A stretch of DNA of 64,000 nucleotides from Planctomycetaceae bacterium. GTDB lineage: Bacteria; Planctomycetota; Planctomycetia; Planctomycetales; Planctomycetaceae. The position numbers and the translations under genes are program-made. The stretch covers positions 62,001 through 126,000 of the forward strand of contig JANSXP010000006.1 in NCBI GenBank assembly GCA_024742875.1, given 5' to 3'. Shown piece by piece: positions 9,501 through 18,013 of this stretch. Under the pieces are notes generated by a model that saw nothing but the letters and a program-made list of their open reading frames with translations, searched no databases and was not told the DNA's origin. How positions within the stretch are numbered: position 1 is the stretch's first letter; each line of letters opens with the position of its first letter.

Positions 9501-10394
9501 AACAAACAAAGGCACGCCAATGCACCATGGCAGTGGACGCACCAGATCTCCCGTCCGCTGGCGAAACACGGACGCCACGGTTCGGGCGGTCAGCAGAATC
9601 GTGGCAGCCAGCATCACCACGCCCAGTCCCAGCCACTGCATGGGAATCGCGGGCAGGGCCTTCGTGCCAATCAGAACGCAGAACAGCAGGCCCAGCATGG
9701 CGATGGGGACAAAGCCAAAGATGCGCGGCAGACGATGCTCCTCGGTGAGCCAGAAGACGTGTCGATTCACCTTCATCACGCCGACCGTCATCACGGTCCA
9801 GCAGATCAGCAGAAATGCAAAGGCAAACAGAGGCGTTTGAAAAGGGGGCAGGGCGCCGGCCAGACACAGCGCACAGAAACTCACGACAAACGTGGTTTGT
9901 CGTTCGCGTAACTGATGATCCAGAATCCTTGTGCTGGCCAGCCACAGAAAGCCGACCGCCGGCAGCATCAAACCTGCCAACTCCACAGCATCCCACACTT
10001 GAGCGGCCGTTCCGGCACTCAGCCACCGCAGAGCCAGAAACAGAATTGGCATAAGCAGCAGCGTCAGTGAGTGCAGCACTTTGTAGGTGGACGTTAGCCC
10101 CAGCCGCTTACGACTGACTTCCGCCGCCGTAAACAGGGCCACCGTGTATCCGAAGATAGAGCAATACTTCAGAGTGTTACCCCACATCGCCCAGTTTTTC
10201 GTCACCAGCATCAGCGACGAACCAAACACAATGGCAGCTCCAACAATCAACATCCACTTGATGTTTTGATCGTGAAAGAAACTGCTGATAAACGATTCCA
10301 GAAACGATCGACGGGGTGGTTCTGTGCTTTGTGATTCCACTGGCACAGAGCCACCACCGGGCGTTTCTGATGGAAAAAAAGGAGCGTCTGACAT
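6579..10394 (-). CDS. Very large polytopic membrane protein, unknown function
   Basis: Protein of 1,271 residues built almost entirely of hydrophobic helices, by eye more than 30 membrane segments. A 40-residue polar Pro/Ser-rich N-terminus (FPSETPGGGSVPVESQS) precedes the first helix at about residue 48 (WMLIVGAAIVFGSSLMLV). Loops are short; the longest hydrophilic stretches are near residues 530-570 (RIPLESRSLLVHRSEDGQ) and 700 (RLTDHHPAESENGWTR). No soluble catalytic domain or nucleotide motif is visible. It resembles in texture the long multi-helix bacterial proteins of the DUF2157/DUF2339 kind, but I cannot assign it. It is divergent from the ABC transporter genes across a 300-bp gap and upstream of pspA. 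Confidence 0.85.
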   Translation of the reverse strand: MSDAPFFPSETPGGGSVPVESQSTEPPRRSFLESFISSFFHDQNIKWMLIVGAAIVFGSSLMLVTKNWAMWGNTLKYCSIFGYTVALFTAAEVSRKRLGLTSTYKVLHSLTLLLMPILFLALRWLSAGTAAQVWDAVELAGLMLPAVGFLWLASTRILDHQLRERQTTFVVSFCALCLAGALPPFQTPLFAFAFLLICWTVMTVGVMKVNRHVFWLTEEHRLPRIFGFVPIAMLGLLFCVLIGTKALPAIPMQWLGLGVVMLAATILLTARTVASVFRQRTGDLVRPLPWCIGVPLFVSLVLTVVAVTLSFSGFSYTGPTTYAVIPTAAVAAVLMFVAAADTRHTGFVWVGLIFSVIAYQTCPVLFADVVQMLKSNTAAAINRDRVPLSLYGVTYLPLLGTLALISRRFRERHLQAVQRSIKQFVTILAVVLLAFSATDIVSLFWVAAANSAAFVLYAVAFRDRRYALVSLLSVIVMTAVAVPALNDMAVCHLPVVWAATALAGLSLLMTSVRLPDRLLGRIPLESRSLLVHRSEDGQLNEYSWLLQKPTGENREIIRYVGLVLAVLLAGHWVVMALLQMHQPLATAAMWQYGLLMTAFVGYTARSPGYFSGLFFWGMAAFATVRWAVGLQVDGRTIVDAASIAAAGISLMCYLLLILTRQLSWSVPLNELRNRLGFDATQLRLTDHHPAESENGWTRLLQASVVPLCDLSLVVLACLAAPFHLLQVMSIHGDALAGDSVAGQLSLATTVIAGWLAAATMVFRSRVTAIAMAVVLPLVTSAALLSSGLPLPPAWWSVVWVIVESGLLILVAGRTTEKTGGVRPAVGRVAEVWLMGLLLFSCLFFQLPARAAAMLCLLTFFIVDRRRWTPSQRTFQAICANLQLLLLAGWMGGFRGLISSALNNPVGYEALPWLLGGIAVSISLFDIRWKSLDQITSDTWTGVLRAAAAALICLLFAMGPVTGISLVVVVSSLAALAVGELIQAIRRSREAHVWCGYTVIAACVAFLMAQGVLSFGTGLGQFVILGTAILALTLAGSAQRYPRFAVLGKPSQTVGRVLPGITAGIGVLRFLDAGAFVSPAINSLSMMLASGIYAYQAILHRSRGFALLSGVIMNTGLMLLWRSFDLHALELYLVPVGVSILLFVEILKRELPRVSHDPLRYIGALTILVSPLFEVLDGSWTHMLILMVLSTLLVLLAMGLRIRVLMYAGSAFLFADLLAMVVRSTIDHPSLLWAFGIAFGIGVIALAAFCENHREKLLARIRLISAELATWQ

Positions 10395-10694
10395 GACCTG
10401 AGTCCTCCGACTGCGACGAGGAAAGTTGTGCGAGCGATCGACTATTCAAACGCTGTGCCAATCCCGGAATTTGGTGGATCCGCCAGTAAAAACACGGGGC
10501 AAAACAGCGGCCCGGTCCTCATGCCTTACGGTCCGCAGCCCAATGACTGCAGCCGGACGGCAGCCGGCGGACTGCGTTTGAGGGCCACGAGGGTCGGCGC
10601 CTGCACAGGCTGGCGAATCGCAGGATTCCCGTCGGAATCAGTGATCCTGAGGCGATGGCCGGACGTTGACGCTTCCGCCCCTCAGGAGAGTCCT
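10395..10694. promoter_or_regulatory. Divergent intergenic region between the large membrane protein gene and the ABC operon
   Basis: Three hundred bases with no convincing gene; must contain the promoters of both flanking units because they point apart. No clear -35/-10 pair was picked out. A good Shine-Dalgarno (AGGAGAG, 10684-10690) precedes the ABC ATPase start. Confidence 0.5.
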
Positions 10695-11474
10695 ATGATT
10701 TCAGTCACACGCGTTTGTCATCACTACGGTCTTCGTCCGACGCTGGACGACGTCTCGTTCAATGTGGAGGCCGGTCGGACGCTCGCGATCGTTGGCCCCA
10801 ACGGATCCGGCAAGACCACGCTGATGGAACTGCTGGCGGGCCTGGCCTCTCCCGCCGAAGGGCAGGTCACCCTGAACGGCATCGAGCGACGATCCACAGT
10901 CGACGACGAGCTGGCCATCCGGCGACAGACGTTTTTCCTGCCCGCCAGTTCCTGGTTTCCACGCAACATCACCGGTCGCCAGATGCTCATGGCGACCGGC
11001 GAGTGCTGGCAGATTTCTATCCGCCGCTGCTTTGAACACATTGAGCGTCTGCTGACCGTATTTCAGCTGGGAGACATCGCCGACTCTGACATCACCGGCT
11101 ATTCGACCGGGCAGCGCAAGAAGTTATCGCTGTGTTCAGCGCTGATCAGCGAGTGTCCAATTCTGCTGCTTGATGAGCCGTTTTCCGGCGGGCTGGACCC
11201 GGCCGGCATCACGGCCCTGAAGCAGATTCTGCAGCATCTGACATCTCAGGAAGATCGCACGGTGGTGCTGACGAGCCCCGTTCCGGAACTGGTGGAAGAG
11301 GTGGCCGACGAAGTGCTGATTCTGCAATCGGGAGAGATTGTCGAACACGCGCCCGTCAGCGAGCTGAAGGACAAGACCGGAGCCGTTTCCCTGGATGAAG
11401 CGCTGCGACAGTTGATCTTTCCGGAAACACAGGATGAGCTGCGGCACTATTTTGAGCAGGAGATGCGATCATGA
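10695..11474 (+). CDS. ABC transporter ATP-binding protein
   Basis: Nucleotide-binding subunit of 259 residues. Walker A GPNGSGKT is residues 34-41, the signature is the variant YSTGQRKKLSL (usually LSGGQ), and Walker B is PILLLDEPFSGGLDP followed by the switch segment TVVLTSPVPE, where the usual switch His is absent. The start at MISVTRVCHHYG follows an AGGAGAG Shine-Dalgarno; the upstream in-frame reading is not protein-like. The stop overlaps the start of the next gene by four bases (ATGA), so the two are translationally coupled. The simple ABC-2-like pairing with a polytopic protein suggests an exporter or membrane-remodelling transporter; the cargo is unknown. Confidence 0.93.
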   Translation: MISVTRVCHHYGLRPTLDDVSFNVEAGRTLAIVGPNGSGKTTLMELLAGLASPAEGQVTLNGIERRSTVDDELAIRRQTFFLPASSWFPRNITGRQMLMATGECWQISIRRCFEHIERLLTVFQLGDIADSDITGYSTGQRKKLSLCSALISECPILLLDEPFSGGLDPAGITALKQILQHLTSQEDRTVVLTSPVPELVEEVADEVLILQSGEIVEHAPVSELKDKTGAVSLDEALRQLIFPETQDELRHYFEQEMRS

Positions 11475-12751
11475 GCGACTGGTATCGTCGCAGTCTGCCC
11501 AGTCGTCGCGTTCAACTGGCATTTCTGCTGCTGATCATTGGCATCGATGTTGTGGTGGCGGCCGTGTGGCTGAGCATCCGCATTGCCTGGGGGGCCGAAG
11601 CCGCTCGCGTTGGCACCGACTTTCTGATTGCGATCTCGGGTATCCTCAGCACCCTTTCTGCCCCACTGCTGGCTGTGTGTCGCGCCGAGCGCTACCCGGC
11701 AGGCGGATCAGAATATGCCGGATTCCTTGCCGGCAGTCCGTGGACAGAGGCGGCCGCCACGCCGTTTGGCCCGTGGCACCCCGTTCGCAAAGACGTAGGG
11801 ATCCTGGGAGTGCTGGGACTGCTGGCCGCCTCGCACCTGGGACTTTTTCTGTGGCTGAACACGCCAGACTTCATCATCTCCGCGCAGCCCCTGTTTCTGC
11901 CTGCAGTGATAACCGCAACGTTTCTGCTGCCATTCGTTGTGTTCGTGCTGTCGTGGGCTGTTTGTGGCTATGTGAGGGTGGCCATTGGCTGGCGGCATTC
12001 GATTCTCATCCCGGCGCTGACGCTGGGAATGCTGCTGCATGTCGGGCGGGAAATCGGTGCTCTGGCCGTCATCCCGCTGGCGGCCCTGACCGCGATCGCT
12101 GGCAGCATTGCCGTGTACCGGCGGATGAAATCGCAGCTGTCACAGATTCCTCTGGTGCCCACTGCCGTTCCCAGCAGTGACCGCAGTGGCCGGCTGTCGC
12201 ACGCGAACCGACAACTGTGTCCTGGCGTTCCTGAAACGTTCGGCACCTGGCTGCTGGATCGAATGTCCGGTGTCAGCCTGCTGCTGAGTGTCGTGGCGGG
12301 AACACTGTTTGCCGTGCCGGCATGGCAGCGAGACACCTTGATCGTGCTGCCGCTGTTCGTTTCGCTGTACGGACTGTTCTTTGCCGGCGTTCATCTGGAA
12401 GTGTGCGCCCCGCATTTGGGGCTGGCAGCGCGTTGGTCCAGAAAACAACTGCGGATTCCGGGTTATGACCGCGCCTTCGCTCCGATACTTTGGCTGGCGC
12501 TCAGTTCCATGGCAGTTTTGGTGCCAGGCTACGGCCTGGAGATACCGCCGCGACTGACGGTGGGCGTGACGGTCGCTGTCGCCGTCTGGGTCAGTCTGGT
12601 CACTCGGGTGGAAATTGCCGAATGGAGCCTGACAGCGCCCGCACGATTTCTCCGCAGGCCGGAGCAGCGACGGCCGACACGCGGTGGCGGTGGACAGGCA
12701 ACAAACGCAGGTCAGCCGGCCGGATATCTCAGTGAGTCATCGCATACGTGA
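11471..12751 (+). CDS. ABC transporter permease-like membrane protein
   Basis: Polytopic protein of 426 residues with about ten hydrophobic segments, starting with a helix at residues 15-36 (LAFLLLIIGIDVVVAAVWL) and others near 55-75, 115-130, 145-175, 185-225, 265-285, 295-315 and 350-385. It begins within the last codons of the ABC ATPase gene (ATGA overlap), which is the main reason to call it the membrane partner. The C-terminus is Arg/Gly-rich and polar (RRPTRGGGGQATNAG). No recognised permease signature; it may be a divergent ABC-2 type. Its 3' end overlaps the convergent DUF4159 gene by 23 bp. Confidence 0.82.
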   Translation: MSDWYRRSLPSRRVQLAFLLLIIGIDVVVAAVWLSIRIAWGAEAARVGTDFLIAISGILSTLSAPLLAVCRAERYPAGGSEYAGFLAGSPWTEAAATPFGPWHPVRKDVGILGVLGLLAASHLGLFLWLNTPDFIISAQPLFLPAVITATFLLPFVVFVLSWAVCGYVRVAIGWRHSILIPALTLGMLLHVGREIGALAVIPLAALTAIAGSIAVYRRMKSQLSQIPLVPTAVPSSDRSGRLSHANRQLCPGVPETFGTWLLDRMSGVSLLLSVVAGTLFAVPAWQRDTLIVLPLFVSLYGLFFAGVHLEVCAPHLGLAARWSRKQLRIPGYDRAFAPILWLALSSMAVLVPGYGLEIPPRLTVGVTVAVAVWVSLVTRVEIAEWSLTAPARFLRRPEQRRPTRGGGGQATNAGQPAGYLSESSHT

Positions 12752-13568
12752 TGATGTTGATGGTCATGGCATAGGACTTCACAGAGAAGCGGTCAAAAAA
12801 TTCCTTCGACTCCCCCTCCCGTTCCCAGCCATCGGCGATGTCCGTGTTATGCGTGGCGACCGCCAGCAGACGGCCACGAGCATCGAACAGTCCCATGAGA
12901 TTTACTGTGGAAACACCCGCCAGACCACCGGCCGGGTATCGGTGGACGTCCGGGGGATCGAAATCAAGGCCCGTCGCATCATAAAAGATCCGCGCCGGCA
13001 CCTGCGGACATTCCTTCAGCCGATAGACGATCTTCAGGATCGGGTGATCGTTGTCGATGGGCTTCCACTGCCACGTGGGATCCAGCCCACCCACATTGCG
13101 GTTCATATTCTCCCACTCGGCCTGCCCCCAGAAATCGTCGATCCACAGAAAGCCGCCGGTGTCAAGGTACAGCCGCAGCGCCTGGCGTTCTTCGCCGGAG
13201 AGTAGTTGCCAGCCCACATCGCTCATGAAGATCAGTGGGTGCTCATAAATCTCCGGGTCCGTCAGATCGAGCACGATGGGATCCGGATTGACCCGCATCG
13301 AGGTCAGCTGCGTCAGACGCAGAATCAGATTCTTCTCCGCCCGCGGATAGTCGGTCTCCCAGCGCTGCCAGTCGCGTCCCTCGTGTCGATACCACGACTC
13401 TCCGTAACCCCCCGTGCTGCGATAACGAATGCGAACGAAAGTCAGCGCATCAGACTTAGGCGGAGTGACACCTTCGACAACTCGTGCGGGCTCAGGCAGA
13501 GCGGCCGCGTCACCGCCCACAAGCAGCAGCAGTCCGGAAAACAGAATTGAACATCGGCCAAACATCAT
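12729..13568 (-). CDS. DUF4159 domain exported protein
   Basis: Protein of 279 residues with an N-terminal signal peptide ([23 protein letters not shown]). The body matches DUF4159: [73 protein letters not shown] and [23 protein letters not shown]4159 has a ThuA/glutamine-amidotransferase-like fold and is found near von Willebrand and moxR-type genes, with no firm function. The start at MMFGRCS was chosen because it places the signal peptide at the N-terminus. It is convergent with the permease gene (23-bp overlap) and divergent from the amidohydrolase gene. Confidence 0.85.
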   Translation of the reverse strand: MMFGRCSILFSGLLLLVGGDAAALPEPARVVEGVTPPKSDALTFVRIRYRSTGGYGESWYRHEGRDWQRWETDYPRAEKNLILRLTQLTSMRVNPDPIVLDLTDPEIYEHPLIFMSDVGWQLLSGEERQALRLYLDTGGFLWIDDFWGQAEWENMNRNVGGLDPTWQWKPIDNDHPILKIVYRLKECPQVPARIFYDATGLDFDPPDVHRYPAGGLAGVSTVNLMGLFDARGRLLAVATHNTDIADGWEREGESKEFFDRFSVKSYAMTINIITYAMTH

Positions 13569-13750
13569 GGCTGTATTGTACCGGCCGCCTCCTGAGCAGC
13601 GAGGCCGTTTTCCGTGAACCAGCACACAGGCCATTCAGAAGTGATTTTCCGGATTCCTCCGCGCAGTGGCCCCCCCATTTTTCGCAGCGACCGATTGGTG
13701 TTACGGTAACAGCCACTGGCGACATCCAAACTTTCAAACAGGCAGCATCC

Positions 13751-15067
13751 ATGCGGCAGGCATCACAACTTCTGCTGCTGTTCGTTCTGTTCATGACAGG
13801 CAGCAGCACACAGGCCGACACCATTATTCACGCGGGGCGGCTGATCGACGGGACCACCAATGTCCGGTCAGAATGTTCGCTCATCATTGTCGACGGTCGT
13901 ATTCAACAGATTGACGAGGGTTATACGGCACCGGAAAAAGGCGACACGCTGATTTCTCTGACGCAGCACACGGTGATGCCGGGTCTGATGGACATGCACA
14001 CCCATCTGATGAGCCAGCACTCGGCCAAATCGTATTCCGAAAAGTTTTTCATGAGCAAACCGGAGTACGCACTGCGTTCGACGGTCTACGCAAAACGCAC
14101 GCTGCTGGCCGGATTCACCACCGTGCGCGAAGTCGGCGATGACGGCACCAACGGAGTCGCACTGCGCAAGGCCATCAATCAGGGCTGGGTGGTGGGCCCC
14201 AGAATTTACACAGCCGGAAAATCGCTGGCGACCACCGGCGGACATGCGGACCCCACCAACGGACTGTCGGGCGATTTTCGCAAACAGGCGGGGCCCGTTG
14301 ATGGCGTGATCAACGGAGCCGATGAAGCCCGCAAGGCCGTGCGTCAGCGCTACAAAGACGGGGCCGATCTGATCAAACTGACGGCCACCGGCGGCGTACT
14401 CAGCCTGGCCAAAAACGGACAGAATCCGCAATTCACCGACGAAGAACTTGAAGCGATTGTCTCCACGGCCAAAGACTACGGCATGAGCGTGGCCGTCCAC
14501 GCGCACGGCACCGAGGGCATGAAGCGGGCCGTTCTGGCAGGCGTCGATTCCATCGAGCACGGGACCTACATGACAGACGAAGTCATGGATCTGATGAATC
14601 GTCAGGGCACCTGGCTGGTGCCCACGCTAATGGCCGGAGCCTGGGTCACCCGCAAAGCCGAAGAGCCTGATTACTTTCCACCTGTGGTGCGTCCGAAGGC
14701 GGCGGCCATCGGTCCTGTGATGCGCAGTACGTTTGCCCGGGCTGTGAAGGCCAAAGTGAAGATTGCGTTCGGAACAGATTCCGGCGTATCGGCACACGGG
14801 GATAACGCCGACGAGTTTCTGCTGATGGTCGAAGGGGGAATGTCAGAACTGGACAGCATTCTGGCGGCCACCCATGAAGCGTCACTGCTGCTGCGGGTGG
14901 ATAAAGAACTGGGACACCTTGCCCCTGGCTATTTCGCGGATGTCGTGGCTGTCAAAGGCGACCCGCTCGACGACATCTCTTTGATGCGGTCCGTCGACTT
15001 CGTCATGAAAAACGGGACCGTCTTTAAACAGAACGGCCAGGAAGTTCTGCAGCCGGACGCCAACTAA
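13751..15067 (+). CDS. Exported metal-dependent amidohydrolase
   Basis: Amidohydrolase-superfamily TIM-barrel enzyme of 438 residues with a signal peptide ([22 protein letters not shown]). The metal-ligand pattern of the imidazolonepropionase/Xaa-Pro-dipeptidase-like group is complete: MDMHTHL (HxH), LIKLTATGG (Lys), VAVHAHG and SIEHGTY (two His) and FGTDSG (Asp). It starts with the usual beta-sandwich strand ([10 protein letters not shown]) and ends with [19 protein letters not shown]. The family cleaves cyclic or peptide amide bonds, here in the periplasm. The nitrilase gene follows after 35 bp, so the two may form an operon for breakdown of a nitrogen compound; the substrate is unknown. 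Confidence 0.9.
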   Translation: MRQASQLLLLFVLFMTGSSTQADTIIHAGRLIDGTTNVRSECSLIIVDGRIQQIDEGYTAPEKGDTLISLTQHTVMPGLMDMHTHLMSQHSAKSYSEKFFMSKPEYALRSTVYAKRTLLAGFTTVREVGDDGTNGVALRKAINQGWVVGPRIYTAGKSLATTGGHADPTNGLSGDFRKQAGPVDGVINGADEARKAVRQRYKDGADLIKLTATGGVLSLAKNGQNPQFTDEELEAIVSTAKDYGMSVAVHAHGTEGMKRAVLAGVDSIEHGTYMTDEVMDLMNRQGTWLVPTLMAGAWVTRKAEEPDYFPPVVRPKAAAIGPVMRSTFARAVKAKVKIAFGTDSGVSAHGDNADEFLLMVEGGMSELDSILAATHEASLLLRVDKELGHLAPGYFADVVAVKGDPLDDISLMRSVDFVMKNGTVFKQNGQEVLQPDAN

Positions 15068-15102
15068 CTTCAGCACCAAGAACTGAGATACGGAATCACA
15101 CA

Positions 15103-16059
15103 ATGTCTGATCAGTTAAGCGTGGCCCTCGCCCAGTTGGCACCGGTCTGGCTCAATCGCGATGCGACCCTGGAGAAGATTCTGCAGGCGACCAGCGATGC
15201 GGCCGCTCAGCAGGCAGACCTGGTGGTCTTTGGAGAAGCGCTGCTGCCCGGCTATCCGTTCTGGCTGGATCCGACCGGCGGTGCGAAATTCAACTCCGAC
15301 GTGCAAAAGGAAATCCACGCGCACTACATGCACAACGCCGTGCAGGTGGAAGCCGGACATCTGGACTCGCTGCAGAATCTGTGTCGGGAAAAGTCGATCG
15401 CCGTGTACCTGGGCTGCATCGAACGTCCGTCGGATCGCGGCGGCCACAGCCTGTACTGCACGCTGGTCTACATCGACCAATCCGGGCAGATCTGTTCGAC
15501 GCACCGCAAGCTGATGCCGACCTATGAAGAGCGATTGACTTGGTCACCGGGTGACGGTCACGGCCTGCGAACCCATTCGCTGGGCGCGTTCACCGTGGGC
15601 GGACTGAACTGCTGGGAAAACTGGATGCCGCTGCCCCGCGCCGCGCTGTATGCTCAGGGCGAAGATCTGCACGTGGCCGTCTGGCCCGGCGCCGTTCGCA
15701 ACACAATCGACATCACCCGGTTTATGGCTGTGGAATCACGGTCGTATGTGATCTCAGTATCCGGACTGATGCGTTCTTCGGACTTCCCAGGCGATACGCC
15801 ACACGTGGATCGCATTCTGGCAAACTGCGGAGAGATGCTGTCGAACGGCGGCTCATGCATCGCGGCTCCCGACGGCTCGTGGCTGATCGAGCCGATTGCT
15901 GATGTCGAAACCGTGCAGGTGGCGACGATCGATCATCGCATCGTCAGAAAGGAACGCCAGAATTTTGACCCGTCCGGCCACTATTCCCGCCCGGATGTGA
16001 CTCAGCTGTTGGTCAATCGGGAACGCCAGAGCATCGCTCGGTTTGACGACGACGATTAA
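15103..16059 (+). CDS. Nitrilase / carbon-nitrogen hydrolase
   Basis: Nitrilase-superfamily enzyme of 318 residues with the Glu-Lys-Cys triad intact: Glu45 in VVFGEALLPGYPFWLD, Lys136 in STHRKLMPTYEERLTW and Cys170 in GGLNCWENWMPL. The segments RKLMPT.EER and CWEN.MPL are the hallmark of true nitrilases (branch 1), which convert nitriles to carboxylates plus ammonia, rather than amidases. No signal peptide, so cytoplasmic. It sits 35 bp behind the exported amidohydrolase gene and is probably in one unit with it. A perfect inverted repeat follows its stop codon. Confidence 0.92.
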   Translation: MSDQLSVALAQLAPVWLNRDATLEKILQATSDAAAQQADLVVFGEALLPGYPFWLDPTGGAKFNSDVQKEIHAHYMHNAVQVEAGHLDSLQNLCREKSIAVYLGCIERPSDRGGHSLYCTLVYIDQSGQICSTHRKLMPTYEERLTWSPGDGHGLRTHSLGAFTVGGLNCWENWMPLPRAALYAQGEDLHVAVWPGAVRNTIDITRFMAVESRSYVISVSGLMRSSDFPGDTPHVDRILANCGEMLSNGGSCIAAPDGSWLIEPIADVETVQVATIDHRIVRKERQNFDPSGHYSRPDVTQLLVNRERQSIARFDDDD

Positions 16060-16065
16060 CGCAGA

Positions 16066-16095
16066 CAGGACGAAGCCAATGGTGACTTCGTCCTG
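16066..16095. terminator. Inverted repeat between convergent nitrilase and sigma-factor genes
   Basis: Perfect 10-bp stem CAGGACGAAG/CTTCGTCCTG separated by ten bases, located 7 bp after the nitrilase stop and 30 bp after the end of the convergent sigma-factor gene. No T tract on either side, so this is a weak or factor-assisted terminator at best. Confidence 0.5.
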
Positions 16096-16124
16096 CAGAA
16101 ACCGCGGTGGTGAGCGCAGGGAGG

Positions 16125-17756
16125 CTATTTCTCTTTGTGGAATGTTCCGGCAAAGACCATGCGCGCCACCTGCAGCACATCGAAGTTCGCATTTTCGGTT
16201 CCCGCGCCGCTGGGCGGACCCACGTTGACGCCCTTGATGGTCACCGTGTCTGCGTCTGTGTGCACCCGCAGCAGAAACGGCATGTCCCCCATCATGCTCA
16301 GCATCGCCAGTTCAGCGAGTTCCTCAGTCGGAGCCGGCGTGTCAACGTCCACACCGTGAACGATCCCGTAGATCGTGCCGTCGGATGCCACCGAGTGCTC
16401 CGCTTTTACCTGAAATTTCAGGCCTGGCATGCTGGCGACGCTGACGTTCAGAGTGATCATACGGCCATTGACCACGCTGGTCACAGAACCCAAAGGTGAG
16501 TTACGAACCCACGTGCCTTCCGGCAGCCCGCCCCTGGAAGACTGCACCGGCTGCACTCGGCTGGCGGACACCTGAGTAATCGCCGTCGCTGGCAGGGCAG
16601 GCGGTGTCATCTGCGGCGTTGCGGCGGCCACCGGCGAGGGCTGAGCGGGGGCGGTCTGTGGACTCCACTGACGCTGCACGACTGGCTGCCGTTCCGTCTG
16701 CTCCTGAACGGCCGGTTGCGGTGTGGTTGGCTGCGGACTGCTCGGCGGCAAACTGGTCAGTTGCGACAGCGCCGTTGGCACGGTGGACTGTGGGATGGCG
16801 CGGGGAGTTTCCTGTGCCGACACCAGCAAAATGGGAGGTTCCAGCCGTTCGTCGGCCGGCAGATCCACAAGGCTGCCCATGGGGGCCGTTGCCGCCGCAG
16901 CATCGGGAACCCGCGTGTCGAGTCCGGCACTGGTCTGCTGGACGCCTCCGACCGGCGACATCCGTCCCACCACAAACGCAATGCTGAGTGCGGCCAGCAG
17001 CAGGCCGGTCGCGGTCAATTTGGAGATCAGTCCGTTTTGTGTGTACATGCCAAAATCCTTTCTGGTCAAATCCGTTAACTGAATGCGAGCGATGCTCACG
17101 GGAGTTCCATCAAACCACTGACGAAGATTGTCCCACAGCAGCTGGTCCTGATGATCAGCGATGCTGGCTTCTGACTGCGAGGCAAACACCGCCGCGACAG
17201 CCGCCAGGGAAATTCCTTTTTTGAGCAGGCGCGATCGCAGCAGATCCCGACCACGAGCCAGTCGCCCTTTGACAGCCTGCACGGAAATCTGCAGCCGCCG
17301 GGCCACCTGCTCACGAGCGAGCCCCTTCACATAGTGCAGAATCAGCACATCGCGATACCGCTGCGGCAAACGGTCCACGGCGGATGACACCTGATGCCCG
17401 CGTTCGGACTCTTCAATCCGGGCAAACGCATCGGCCGCTGCAGCCTCCGTGATCTCGCCACGGCTTTGTGGAGTCGTGCGGCGGGCATCAGAACGCACTC
17501 GCTGTGACGCACGCCACGCGACGCGGTACAGCCATGCGCTGAAGTCGTCATTGCGAATGCTGTCACCGTTTTCCAGCAGGGTCAAAAAGGTGACCTGACA
17601 GGCTTCTTCCACGTCGTCGGCACACAGCAGCAGCTGGTTGCAGACGCCGCGAACAAGGGGATGATGCCGTCCCACCAGTTCCCGGCAGGCGTCTTCGTTA
17701 CGCCCCACGACAGCCAGCTGCCACAACGAAGCATCTGACGAAGTGTTGAAATCCAT
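16125..17756 (-). CDS. ECF sigma factor with transmembrane C-terminal extension
   Basis: Protein of 543 residues. The first ~190 are an ECF sigma-70: region 2 (LVGRHHPLVRGVCNQLL, DDVEEACQVTFLTLLEN, FSAWLYRVAWRASQRVRSDARR) and region 4 (VDRLPQRYRDVLILHYVKGL, QVARRLQISVQAVKGRLARGRDLLR). A linker follows, then one membrane helix at about residues 243-262 (LLLAALSIAFVVGRM), a long Pro/Gln/Thr-rich stretch (~270-420) and a C-terminal domain of about 110 residues with PSGAGTENANFDVLQVARMV. The start at MDFNTSSDASL is chosen over one 13 codons upstream. Membrane-tailed ECF factors are known in planctomycetes; the tail probably acts as a built-in sensor/anchor. No separate anti-sigma gene adjoins. 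Confidence 0.88.
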   Translation of the reverse strand: MDFNTSSDASLWQLAVVGRNEDACRELVGRHHPLVRGVCNQLLLCADDVEEACQVTFLTLLENGDSIRNDDFSAWLYRVAWRASQRVRSDARRTTPQSRGEITEAAAADAFARIEESERGHQVSSAVDRLPQRYRDVLILHYVKGLAREQVARRLQISVQAVKGRLARGRDLLRSRLLKKGISLAAVAAVFASQSEASIADHQDQLLWDNLRQWFDGTPVSIARIQLTDLTRKDFGMYTQNGLISKLTATGLLLAALSIAFVVGRMSPVGGVQQTSAGLDTRVPDAAAATAPMGSLVDLPADERLEPPILLVSAQETPRAIPQSTVPTALSQLTSLPPSSPQPTTPQPAVQEQTERQPVVQRQWSPQTAPAQPSPVAAATPQMTPPALPATAITQVSASRVQPVQSSRGGLPEGTWVRNSPLGSVTSVVNGRMITLNVSVASMPGLKFQVKAEHSVASDGTIYGIVHGVDVDTPAPTEELAELAMLSMMGDMPFLLRVHTDADTVTIKGVNVGPPSGAGTENANFDVLQVARMVFAGTFHKEK

Positions 17757-18013
17757 AGCGACTCCTTTCGTGCTCAACAGAGAGAGCAGCCACACGGTCA
17801 GCGCGGACCGGTGTTTCTTCGAATTTCCTGTCCGAAAGTCTAACTTTGCCGATTAGCGGCTGCCAACCAGGCGTCCACTGCGCCCTGCTGTGGACGGAAT
17901 CCAACGTCCTCGACGCATCCTTCATCCGTGCCGGAAGTCACTTCGTGCGGAAATTTGCTCGCGGACGCCGCCCCAGCAGCATCACGACGGTTCAGGAGCG
18001 GACCGGGGCTCGG
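17757..18013. other. Gap between WD40 gene and sigma-factor gene
   Basis: Non-coding stretch of 257 bases lying downstream of the WD40 gene and upstream of the sigma-factor gene, both on the minus strand. It should hold the sigma-factor promoter. I see no gene, hairpin with T tract or repeat in it. Confidence 0.4.
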
